From: Sanderia malayensis
Taxonomy: Eukaryota > Cnidaria > Scyphozoa > Semaeostomeae > Pelagiidae
Assembly (NCBI GenBank): GCA_013076295.1
Contig: RQOL01000876.1
Coordinates: forward strand, 4,216,001-4,280,000
Direction of reading: 5' to 3'
Length of the DNA: 64,000 bases
Both the position numbers and the translations under genes were made by a program. The notes beneath the pieces were generated by a model. That model saw only the letters and a list, made by a program, of their open reading frames with translations, did no database searches and was not told the origin of the DNA. Each line of letters begins with the position of its first letter. Position 1 is the first letter of the stretch. Positions 13,701 to 26,100 of this stretch are shown in pieces.

Positions 13701-14181
13701 CTGCATGTATGTACGTGTCATCTTATTTGTAGTTTACTCGCACTTTGCGTAATCTACTTCGTTCAGACGCGTGTTATCAGGCTAACTGTGACATTTTGAG
13801 CCAAATTGTTTGTTTCGGCATATAATTTAGCCAGGTTGGCAGCTTCCCTCTCCTATCATTGATTTGTGTATCCCTTATGCCAGTTTTATTCCCCTGTGGC
13901 AGTATTTTGATCTCGATACATTCTGCGATCCCAATGCGTCTATGTTTTAGCTTTCGCAAAGTGACAAGATCATTGAGCAGCTAAAGATGGAAGTGAAACG
14001 TGCAGCGAGTCAATCGCAAGATGTCACTGCTTACGAAGACATGATTCGACGTCTCGAGACAGAATTAACTGCAGCAGAAGAGCAGAGAAAACAGACGTTG
14101 ATTGATTTCAATAATCTCAAGGCGTCCATGATGAACGATGGCTCAGCGACAAAAGATAAAATCGACTTCATATCGGCAAAG
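10794..14181 (+). other. Coiled-coil gene, exons 1-9 (head)
   Basis: Exons: 10794-10958, 11457-11495, 11778-11927, 12126-12209, 12343-12474, 12613-12692, 12779-12951, 13182-13459, 13951-14181. Exon 2 (39 nt, KAKMDKFVHSCCE) is the least certain: it was chosen because it keeps phase 0, whereas a 22-nt alternative near 11681 breaks the frame. Exons 6 to 8 leave phase 0 (phases 2 and 1), and the code returns to phase 0 from exon 8 onward. This head is where exon length is least regular. Confidence 0.8.
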
Positions 14182-17100
14182 GTTGGTAGTCTGTCTCTTT
14201 GCGCGTGTAATTAAGCATCCTTTAGCATGCAGCCCCGTTCTAAGTTTTTATTTACTGAGCAACGCTGTTTGTTTTATTGTAGGCTCAAGAGACGGAGAGT
14301 CAAAATGAGAATCTCCGAGATGAGATTCGACTTTTCAAACGCAAGAACGAGGCCCACACGAAAGAGGTAAGTTGGACGATACAGCTATCAATAACAACTA
14401 TTAATTAACCGCCAGGTCATGAGGAGTAATTCAGCCCTCAAGATAATTATCGCAAGGCCATCAGAGACCGATTCAAGGCCTTTGATTGTCACTCAAAGGC
14501 TTAAAATTATCATTAATCAATTGCATTGTTTTTTATTCAGGTGGAGAGAAGTCGAATGCGTGTCCAAGAGCTTGAAAATATTTTATCAGCCAAGTCACAA
14601 CAGTTGATGGACTCGAACGAGGAGGTAACCTGGTTTTGTGCTTCTTTAAGTTGTCCCGTCACCCACATCTTTGATCCCGGCTAATTTCACATGTTTTCGT
14701 GCAGGGTTTCCCGGGTGTTACGCTTGGCTGAAGGCGTATTGAAGCAATGTAGAGTAGGAGAATCGGATATAAAGTGTTTTTGTTTTTGTTTTGTTACAGA
14801 TAACTCGTCTGCAGTTTGAGATAAAGCGCTTGAAGGCCAACGCCGATGAACAGAAAAGCGTGCTTGCGATCGAGGTGTTTATTGCTTATGTACTTGGTTT
14901 AATAGGAAGGGAACTTAGCACTATCAGATGTACTATCTTACTAAGCAATTGCGGGTAAAAGCCTGTACTATTGATGCATATTGATGGCTCTACATCACGT
15001 CTTTCTAGGTGGCAGAGCGAGAAGACGTCATACGGAAGTTGAAAGCAGAGCTTATGACAATAGAAGATGACCACAATGCAATAGTGTCCAAGGTTTGTTT
15101 AATAATTTATTGGTAGATAGTTTAATAGTTTAATGGTCTAATATAAACATGAACGTATATCAAGCTGCTGGGATCGGCATCTCAGTCCATAGTTTCGTTA
15201 TAATCCAACAGAATTTAATCATAATTCTTTTCATGTCCCTTAGCTTGCCTACCAAGGGGAACTAATCAAGACGTTAAGAGAAGATAGCAAAACAGCTTCG
15301 CAAGAGGTACGACTCTATCATCATTATCAAGCTGTTATCAACTTATATATTGTATAAATATAGAACCATTATGAGAACCATCTGATTGAACACAGACGTT
15401 TTTCTTCCTATACTGCCGCTGCAATATTTACATATTGACTAGGCATTGCTTCAGGAACCTATGAAAAACGCATTGTTATTCTTAGGGGTCATCTTATCGT
15501 CTTTTGACAAACGATTTGGAAACACAACTTCAAGCTGCAAATAATTCAGTGAGTGTTTTTATTTCTTGTTGTATTCAATTTTAATTCAAGCCATACAAAG
15601 GTTGTCAGTTTGTCGTTTGTGCTAATGCATCTGCTGCAAAATCTGATGCTATTTTCGATTTACCTTTTAGGTAAAGGAATTGCAGCTGGAAAAGAAAACA
15701 TTGAAGGATGCTGTCGACGAAAACTACAGCAAAAACAAGAAGGAGGTATTTAAATTTTGTTCTCAGGTTCTCCAATCTATATACCTAGTGTTGTAATGTT
15801 AGTTATGATATTAAATGTGTGAAAAACCTTTGATATGTCGAGTATCATTGAATTCTTTCTTTTTATCTTCAGCTTGCTGAGAAAGAAGAGAATATTCTTC
15901 AACTACAATCAGATATTCGTCGTCTCGAAGATGAATTGAAACAATCTGATAGTAAAGTGTGTCTCACATTGCTTAAACAACTGCGCTATGCATCTTTATA
16001 CTTTGCTGATGAACATTTTTCATTTCATTCTTCACCAATGATTCTCCTCTTATTAATAGAGACAGGATAAAATAGACAGGATATCCTATCTCTATGGTTT
16101 TATTTAAATTAACTTTTTCAGATCACGTATCGAAATGAAGCCCTTAAAAGACTGCAAGGTCAGCAGAAAGATTACATCGAAGAGGTCAGAAAATACAGCA
16201 ATGCGATTTAATGAGCATATACGTGTCTACAATTATTGATTTACACTTATTTGTACTCGAACATTTCAGATTTATTTACATTGCTTGTCTTTCAACAGGT
16301 CTCGAAGCGCGAGAAGACTATTCAGGACCTTGAGCTGCAGTTGTTGAAGGCTCAAGAAGAGAACCGCAGAGCCAGCGAGGAGGTGGGTCTATTTTGTATG
16401 TGTATGTTCATGCCACAACAGTCTTGGTTTGTATTGTATCTTTTGCACTAAATTGTATAATTATATTGACGAGTGACGTTGCATTGCAGCTTGTTAAAAG
16501 TTCAAAGAACAACGAACAGACTGCGAAAGACATGAAGGTTCTTAAAGCACAATACAATGAAGCAGTTGGAGAGGTAATATACATGTTATACTACTCTGCA
16601 TTCTAGCTGTCCTTCATTATGAGAATAACCTACTTTACATCAAAATATGATACGAATGTTTAACATAATTTAAGTTTTAACAAAATCATGCTGTTTAAGA
16701 GCAATAACTACTTGTATAACTTCTTTCGATTATTTTATTGCAGAATGGAAGACTTGAAGCAAGAATAAAAGCCTACCAGATATCAACACAAAGTGAAAGT
16801 GATGTATTAGCAGAGGAGGTGTGCTTGCTAATACTTTTATTTTTATTTCATTCTTATTAACACTGTCCAACAAGCCAAGAATTTACATGGTTTATAATGC
16901 CATCATTTGCTCTCTAGGTTGCAAAAAGAGAAGAAGCAATTCACAATCTTAAACTCGAGAAGCTTGAACTCGAGGAAGAACAAAATAAAAACACAGAAAA
17001 GGTATCAATATAATGATTATCTATTGTTTGAGCATTCTTTAGCTGTTGTTGCTTGCTAGTTTGCTGGTTCGTTGTTGCTATTTTATGGACTAATTCATTT

Positions 17101-20100
17101 TTAATCTGCCTCTAGCTGAAAGAATATACCGAAACGATTGATAAGTTGCAGAACCAGAACAAAGACTTTGCTGGAGAGGTAAATAGAAGTCTTCTCTTGA
17201 AGCTCACGAAAATGTACATATGTAGTTTGTCTTTTGATCTGATTGATTGTGTGATGGATATCTTTATAGGTCCAAGAACGAGAGACGACTATCAATGAAT
17301 TGAATGACAAACTGAATGATATGAAGTTGAAGCAAGAAGAATACACTGAAAAGGTTAGTAAACATTGTATGCACACAGTCTCGAATAGTGTGCCAATGTT
17401 TTCTTCATTAAATAGATAGCTATAACATTTTAAACGTGATGCCTTCTTCTTGTTATTCGTTGGGTAATATTGTCTTGATAGATTGAAAAGTTCGAAGACG
17501 ACATGAGAGATTTGATTTTGAAGCTCAGCATGGCTGAAAGAGAAGAGGAAGCCAGAGCACACGAGGTTTAAATATATATTGATAACCTGTTATGCTAGAA
17601 TTACGACCTGCTTTTCAACAATGAATATTTGCTAACATTTCTTCATCCACGTTTGTTTCAGGTTAATATGAAGCAAGATCTTGTCGACCAACTGCAAGCA
17701 GAACTTGATAATTTGCAGAAACAGCAAAGAGATATTCTTGATAAGGTCTGATGCTCTGATATTCCTATTGTTTCTAGCTATTCTGGCATAAGTTCAGCTA
17801 CTTGACAGAGCTTTTTTGCAAATCTCTGTCCTGTCGTATCGTAAAGCTTTAAAAACTCTGTTATGATATAACATTATGTAGCAAATGATTCGATATTTTA
17901 TTTGCCCTTTACAAGTATCCTGTTTAGGATTTGGCTCTTTACCTTGATTTTATGTTTGAAATATAATATGTCTTGTTTCATTTCAGCTTTCTAAACGAGA
18001 GGAGAAGCTCAGCAGTCTCACAAATGAAACATCTCAATTAAAGGAGAAAGAAAAGGACAAACAAAAGGAAGTATGGCTCTACACGTTTTTTTTTTATAAG
18101 AAACCGGTTTATAAGAAACCTAGATCTAGACTCCCTAAAATTTAAGAAACTTTTAGAACTACAAGGACATATTTAAGAAACATTAGAAATTTCGGAAACA
18201 CGCTTTCCCTTTACGGATTTAACAAATGTCAACTACAGTAAGTATGTTTTATGTGCTAAGCATAACATTGTCGACTCCACATGACAATTTTTCGTATTGA
18301 CGATTTTTCTTTATTTTTATACTAATATTTTGCTACATCCGCGTTTTTTTCTTCCTTATCACTACAATATTTTTCATTAAATTAAGAAACTTTTAAGAAA
18401 CTTTTAGAACTAAAATGTGGCCAAAAATCAAGAAACTTTTACTACTAGGCCTTGAGCCAGGTTTCTTATAAAAAAAAACGTGTATAGATTTTGTTAGAAT
18501 CAACTTATGTTATGATATAATGATAAGAATATAAGGGGTATATTGGATTGTTTACACCTTATTGTTTGACAAGGTGTTTATGGGGTCGTTTGCACCTCAT
18601 TGTTTGCACCTTGTTAAGACGCAAACAACCCTATAGTGTATAAATTTCAAGCATGAGTATTTAGTTGTCCGATGATCGCAACAGAGTGGAACTACGAGTA
18701 ACAACCAATGTAGTGTTCTTTGGATGTTATTCTTATCATCATAAACCTGTTGTTCCTACCATGGTATAGAGTATTATATTTGCAGACTTTAACATTTTAC
18801 CACATTTTAATGTTATGATTATTGTATATATTTGTCATTGGTATAGGTGTACATGTATAACTTTGCATTAATGTTCTTTGTTCATCATCTTAGATTTCCA
18901 AGCATATGGAAAGCATTAAGAAACTTGAGAAAGATTTGACCAAGTCTTCCAAGGAAATTGATTCCATACGAAGAAAAACCAGTGAAGAAGTAAGTGCAAC
19001 AAATGTTAATAACAATATTGACCCAGTGCCTGTAAAAGGATACAAATAGACTGTTATGATAAATTGTAGAAACGCCTCCAATTAATAGAGGCCATATATA
19101 AGTAGGTTTGTTAGAGATATCTATTTTCATAGTATGGAACAAGTTGCATTCACGACAAGCATTTCTATGTTATTCACATTTTTTATCTGTAATCTAAGAA
19201 ACTCTCTGATTATTGTCACCTTTGATACACTGTAAAGATTTTATTTCAACTAGCTAATAATACTTCTTAATTCTCATACAATTATTAATAACATAATACA
19301 AAAACTGATTTGAATAATAATAAATAAGTGACTGGAAACGTTTGTCTTGAATGCTTGTTGTTCTTCTACGCTAAAGAGTAGAATTAGGGGTTACTTATAA
19401 ATATTTATCCACAGCTGAATATAATATATAATAGCCAAGTGTTTTTAAATTCAGATTTCTGCAAGGGAACAAAGGAATCGACAACTACAAGATGAGCTTG
19501 AGTCTGCACAGCACAGATATTCAGATGTATACGAAGAGGTTTGTTTTGAAATGCCACAAGCGTGCGTTGTTTGACATGCTATGCATTTCGGATTCATTTG
19601 CACTGTATAGGAAGCTTTGTTCCACCAATTCTTTGTATAGGAGACCTTGGCCGGTACAGTAAACACCCACATATAAGAACCAATGGGTTAATAACCATCC
19701 AGGCTGAAATCTTTGCCCAAAACAATAGAACAGACAATAGCCTATTGTATTTGAACAATAGGCTGGATGCAGAATTCACAGGTTCTTATACGCGGGTGTT
19801 TACTGCACGTAAAACTATTCTTTTGCTTGTTTCGTGTTAACACCGGCTTCTTTTCCAGCTTACTGCTGCCGAAGAAGAATTGTCAAGATTGAAATCCGAG
19901 CGTTCAGCTTTGCAAAATAGCCTCGAATCAAACCAGACTCAGGTTGGTTTCTAATTTACAGAACACAGTTACAAACATATGATGATATGGGTGAGTTCCA
20001 TTGATTGTCATTTGTGAGCTCCATTGATTGTCATTTTCTACGATATCTTGTTATTTAGCTTGCTCATTCGGAGGAAACAATCCAACACTTGGAACTGGAA

Positions 20101-23100
20101 CTGACTTTAACTCAAGAGAAACATAAAACTTGCATTCAAGAGGTATGTGCTTGTTTAATTAGTATTTAACGATTTTGAATTTAAATTCATTTAATTGATC
20201 CCAAGCCTTACAAGACAAGCTATAATTTAGTAGCTTCATGTTAATTGCCATCTGTCTTAAGAAATGATTAGTTGTATTTATTTTATGGTGAATTCAATAT
20301 CTTCTCCAATCTATTCTGGTTATTGGTAAAACCTTTGAATTGTGTAGGCTTTCAATGGAAGAAGTTATAGTATTATGTTCCTGCGTTTTTTGAATTTGTG
20401 TTAGAGTTGTAACTAATGCTTGATCTCAAAATACCAAACTCAGGTTGCAAACAAAGACACCCTCATTTTGAACTTGCAATCAGAATTGGATGCCACACAG
20501 CAAGAGTTTGAAAATACCATTGAAGAACTCGGAATGAAGGACGAGGAAATACTGAAATTCAAAACTTCAATTAAAGAGCTGCAAGCTGAATTAAAAGAAT
20601 TGAAGTCTGATAAAGAAGAACACCTTGAAAAGGTATCAACGAATAATAAATCTTACTTTCTTCTCATTCAAATTGTATAAGCCAGGCTAGATTACCTCTA
20701 TGCTTGTCATTATAGCGTGTCATTGCTTGTTTTGATAAATTGAGGAGCTCCCAAGTCTCATGATATCATGTTATTGCTTGTTCTGTTAGATTGAGGAGCT
20801 CACAACAAGTCTCATGATATCATATTATTGCTTGTTCTATTAGATTGAGGAGCTCACAAGTCAGATGAAGAAAGGACAAGGAGACAATGCGCGACTCAAT
20901 GAAGAGGTATTCCTATCTTTATTCATGCATGCCTGAGCCTGATGCTTTCATTAATGACAAATTTATTTGTTAAGGCAGCAGAGTTTCCTTGACCAGCAAG
21001 CCTCTTTAGACAACCTTCATTCCCTCCCTTCTTTTTACACTTTATTGTTAATTCTCGCCAGTCATTTGGTTAATGCTTTCGTGTTTTTGCTTTCTAGTTG
21101 CAGAGTAGCAGCCAGATGATCCGACAGTTACAACATGACCTCTCTTTGGAGCAACAGGATCACGAAAGCGAGGTTCAGTCTTTGAAGGCGGAGCTCGGTG
21201 AATTGAAAGCTGATTTTGAACAGCTGGACGAGCAACGCGATGATATTAGTAAACAGGTATTGAAGTAAACTGAGATGCACTTTGGAATCGAATAGAACTG
21301 GCCCACTATTCCGATCCAGTGGGTATTTATTCTTTCTTCTTTTCTTTAAAGCTGGACGAGTCGAAAGATAAAGCAGCAAAGCTTGCAGAGGACTTGCAGA
21401 AAACAGAAAAACAGAGAAAGCAGGTGTCTATCGAGGTAAATAAACAGCCTCTTTCAGCTGTATGATTTCAGAGTTAGATATGATGTATCATCGTAAAGGT
21501 GGGACTTACAACCTCCGTACACTCTTAGAGACATTCCGTGATTGAAGCTATTAATGTTTACTTTTATAGAAAGACCAAACCCTGGAATCACTTCGACGTC
21601 GAGATCAAGAGATTGAAGATCTTGCTAGAAAGGTAGCTTGACTCTGGCGTTAACTTATTTATTTAATAATTATTTGTAAGTAAACATCTAGTAATGCGAG
21701 CCTTTGTTGCAACACGTCCTATTTCTACCAAGAAGCTCAGCATGTAATCATGATCTATGAAAGTCCCTTACGAATTACGAACTTTGTTACTTTTACAATT
21801 CGATTTTTTATCGCAGTTGAACAACACTGAAAATGATCTCCATGAGTCCCAGCTTCGTTGCCAACAGTTCGAGAATAAACTCGGGTTGACCGAAGAGCAG
21901 CTCAGAGAAACCAAAAAGAAGGTAAGTATAACTTTACGATTATCTCCTTTAAGTAACATGAGTATCTAGAGCCAAGTCTACTGGCTATTCTCATCAACGC
22001 TCTACTTTCTTACAAGGTCGATCATTGTCAGGGTGAAATCAAAGCATTAGAAAACAGCTTACAAGATGCGAAGGATAAGGTATGTTATGACGTGTCTATT
22101 ACATTAATTGGATGTTCTTAGCTTAGGTATAGTTTAGTATGAATAGCTATCTATTTCGATATATGTCTTATCAGATTCTTGTCAAAGACTCAGACATATC
22201 TAACAAGAAATTGCAGATTGAATCCCTGAGAAAACAACTGAATGAGAAAACGGAACAGGTATGGAAGTTTTAAGTAATCATGATCCATTTGTCTATTGAT
22301 TTTACGTTCTGCACTGCCGCGAGCGTCTTACTAACACATTTGCTGGCTCTTTCTTCAGAGTGAAAACCAGTTCGAGAAGATTCAAGAAATGGAGAAGGAG
22401 ATTCATGCCCTGCAGCTGAAATATCAAGAGTGTGACTCACAGCTTAATCGTTGCGAAGACGTCTTGAAGAATTTAACCGATAAGCTTGCAGAAAAGCAAA
22501 AGGAGGTAAGAAGAAAGGATTTAGTTTCTATTGCTTTGCTTCCACTGCTTTCACACACGATCTAACACACTGTACAGTGTAGTGTATATGCTAATCCGTC
22601 GGTGTTAGCAATAGTAAGAATGGCTAATAACAACGCTGTTCAGTAGTAGTATTGATTCGTATTGCTCTTTGCAGTCTCTATCACAAAGTTCAACGATTTC
22701 CAAGCTTCAAGAAGGTAATAAACAGTTGCAGGAAACATTGCATCATTCGCAATCTGAGGTATGTATTTTTAATATATATAATATATTCGCATAGTATGTC
22801 TCCGCATGTAAGAAATAAGGCTTTTTGGTACAGCATATTATTTGAACAAAAGACCATTGTTCTTCCTATTGTTTTTGAACAAACGACCATTGTTTTTCCT
22901 ATTGTTCTCTGCAAGCAAGCAGGATCGAGTCTTGATGTAAGAGTCTCGATAGCCCTTGCCAATGGAAGGACCATGGCATGAGGTGATAAGATGTTTTAAT
23001 TGAATGTTACTGTATTTTTCACAGTTAAAGTCAAACGACAAAGCTATTAAAAACTTGGAATCTGAGCTGCGAAAGGCGAAAGAGATTTGTGGAAAGCAGA

Positions 23101-26100
23101 AGGAACAGGTAGCGACATAAAAACATCTCAAAATATATATATATATATACATATAAATATACAAATATGTTCAATTTATTGAATCTTTCAGAAATGGTTA
23201 TATATGGTCTTGCTTTTCTCTAAGTATTCTTTGTAATGCATTCATCATAGATCCAGGAGTTGGAGAACGGTTTACGAAGCTCACAGACTGCTCTACGAGG
23301 TCTAGAAGATGACAAAATGAGGCTTTCGGATAAGGTAATGCCACGAAGAATGCTCTTGCATGTATACATCAACTGTATTGCATTTTGAATGAGTATGCTG
23401 ATGGGTAGTATGTTTGTTATAGGCTGGTCGACTGGAGGATCACTTGAAAACTGTCCATAGAAATCTTGAGGATGAAAAACAAATGAGAAGGAAAGAGGTA
23501 TTTTTTATTGAACTGTTTATTTGAACGTTTTTATTTTATTTGCTATTTAGTTCAGTGTGGATTTAATTCAAATAATTTTTAGTGAGAATTATTTTGCATT
23601 CCTGTAATTTTTGTTCCCATCTCTTCCAGAATGAGTCAAGCAGTGACAAAATCCAATACCTCGAGCGAGAGTTGAGAAGTTTGCAAGACTCTAATAACAA
23701 TTTTTCGATACAGGTTAGTGTGCTTCAATGCTGAATTATCAATAGATGCGAGCTATTAAATGTGGAAATATAGTGAATAAAGTTTGGAAATTAAAGGCTT
23801 TAGATATTTTATATTGCTTTTAGCTATCCATGTTTTGCTTTTAGATATCTCATCTTGACAAAAATGTTACAGACCTGAGGAAAAGCCTAGCTCAGAAAGA
23901 AGAAGATGTTAACTTGAAAAACGACGAGGTAATAGTATTCATCGAGATGTTTCTACTGGGTTGAGTTGCTTCTGGATTTATTTGTTCAACATATGTCTTG
24001 GATAATTGTCAACACTGGCTTTGAATGGTGTTGGCCTTTTATGCACATATATCGCTATGTGAAATTTGAAATAAATCTTGACGTGTTATGCAATGATTCT
24101 TTTAGATTTACAACTGCGAACAGACGATTAACGAACTTCATGCTCAACTGCAAGATTTATTGGAGGATAAAAAAACTCTTATGAAAGAGGTATAAAACAA
24201 TCTTTGACCCAGTTCTTGAATTTCTTCTACATCTATGAAGAGAACTGTTCGTTAGATTTGAATTTTAATAGTCGAGGATTGTGCATTTATTGACGAGCAA
24301 TGTTTTCTAGACACATGGACAGTCAAGTGAAATAGGCCAGCTGCGAGTGGACCTCAACGAAATTCGCCAAAAATACAAGGATACAGCACAACAGGTAAGC
24401 TTCAAGTCTCCTCGCCATCGCCAAAATAGCCATTCGATTACTGTCGTATTTGACAATGCTACAGGCCATACTTTGAGTTTGATTGTGAGAGGGATTATTC
24501 CGAATTTTCTAGCTTGCCCATCACGAAGAGAAAGTACAATTGATGGACAGGAATCTTACAGCTACACAAGAGCAATTAAGTGGACGAGTGGCGGAGGTAT
24601 TTTGCATTTATTTTATTGTCTTTATAATACATGAAATCATCTAAAATTTTTCCACTTTGGGACATTCTTTTCAACAATCTACACCCATGAATATTTGTCT
24701 ACAGAAGCTACTATCGTTTGAATGGCTGGAAGATAAAGCTATTTCCTTTTCTTATATTTCTTCAGACTGTTAACCTTGAGAAGTCAGCCAGAAAATCTCA
24801 GTCTGATTTGACGAAAGCAAAGGAAGATTTAAAGAACTTAGAGCAGGAGGTGTGAAGTATTGTTATTTCTCTGTACGTGAATGTTATGTGCGAAGATTTG
24901 AAAGTTTTGCTGTACACGTTGATCATCGATGATTGATCTTTACAATTTGTTTGTTTAGGTTGGTAAATACAGGCAACAGTGTGAGCAATTGAAAGGCGAC
25001 CTCTCCACTTCACAGAAACGATACAAGGACGCAAGCGAAGAGGCAAGAAACGTTACCACGTTAAACGTTACGTTATCTTTTTTGCACTCAGGATTTTTAA
25101 TTATCAGTTGAAGTGAAATTTTTCTCAATTCCACAGTGTGCCCAATCTCAAATGACCATACGACATTATGAATTGGAACTGAACGAAGCTCATCATCAAC
25201 TCGAGAGCCAAACGATGCAAGTATGAAATATTTCCATGCCTTCATAAGCGTGCTTGTATTTGCAATTTGCTGATGCATGACGTGCTGTTTTCATTTTTTT
25301 ATTTCTACTCTCTGCTATTGTCTCTTTGTTGTAGCTTTCAGAGCAAAGTCGACTCTTGGAAGACCTGAAATCAGGCTTATCGAATACGCAGGCTCAACTG
25401 AAAGACTACCAAAAACAAGTATTAATAATTAAATATTTTTATTAGATTTCTTTTTTATATTTTCCACTGTTTGTCAAATGGTATTTATTATTGTAGGGTT
25501 TTTGTATTTTGTACATCGTTGTCATTCAATTTGTATCGGAATTGTATTAATATTTAACCATTATGTTTATGATTCTAACAGCTGTATTCATTTTTTGTAG
25601 ATTCGACTACTTCAGAATGCAAACAGCGAACAAAATACAATTAATGCTAATCTGAGTGACCAAGTTGAAGATTTAAAGTCGCAGGTTTGTACCAGTTTAT
25701 GTAACAACTTCTATATAACAACAACAAAGAAAGTCATTCATGCGTATTTTTTACGATTTTCAATCTCACTTAGTGAACATGTGGAAACTTTATAGGCCTA
25801 ACATTAGAATAAACTCAAATGTATGTCACTATAGCTATCTAATTGGGCTTCGTTTTGCTGCTTGCAAGTCATAAAACGTAGCTACATATAGTTGTTGATG
25901 ATTCGGGTGCTTAATTTGGGTAATTGTTATCCATGCCATGCCATAATATGACCAGCGGTTTGTGAGTTTTTTTGCTTTGTTTATAGGTGAAGGAAAAGGA
26001 AAATGGAAGCATCCAACTTCGAGATGAACTTGCGTCTTGTCTTCAGAAGAATCGCGCGCTTCTTGAAGAGGTTTAAACTCGTTTTTCTTCATTAAATGGT

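Larger units (their letters stand above)
14283..19942 (+). other. Coiled-coil gene, exons 10-30 (modular rod, first part)
   Basis: Exons: 14283-14366, 14541-14624, 14800-14874, 15009-15092, 15244-15306, 15486-15548, 15671-15745, 15873-15956, 16122-16184, 16299-16382, 16490-16573, 16744-16818, 16918-17001, 17116-17178, 17270-17353, 17482-17565, 17662-17745, 17987-18070, 18894-18989, 19455-19538, 19859-19942. All are phase 0; most are 84 nt, with 63, 75 and one 96. The two longest introns here (18071-18893 and 19539-19858) contain inverted-repeat insertions. Confidence 0.9.
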
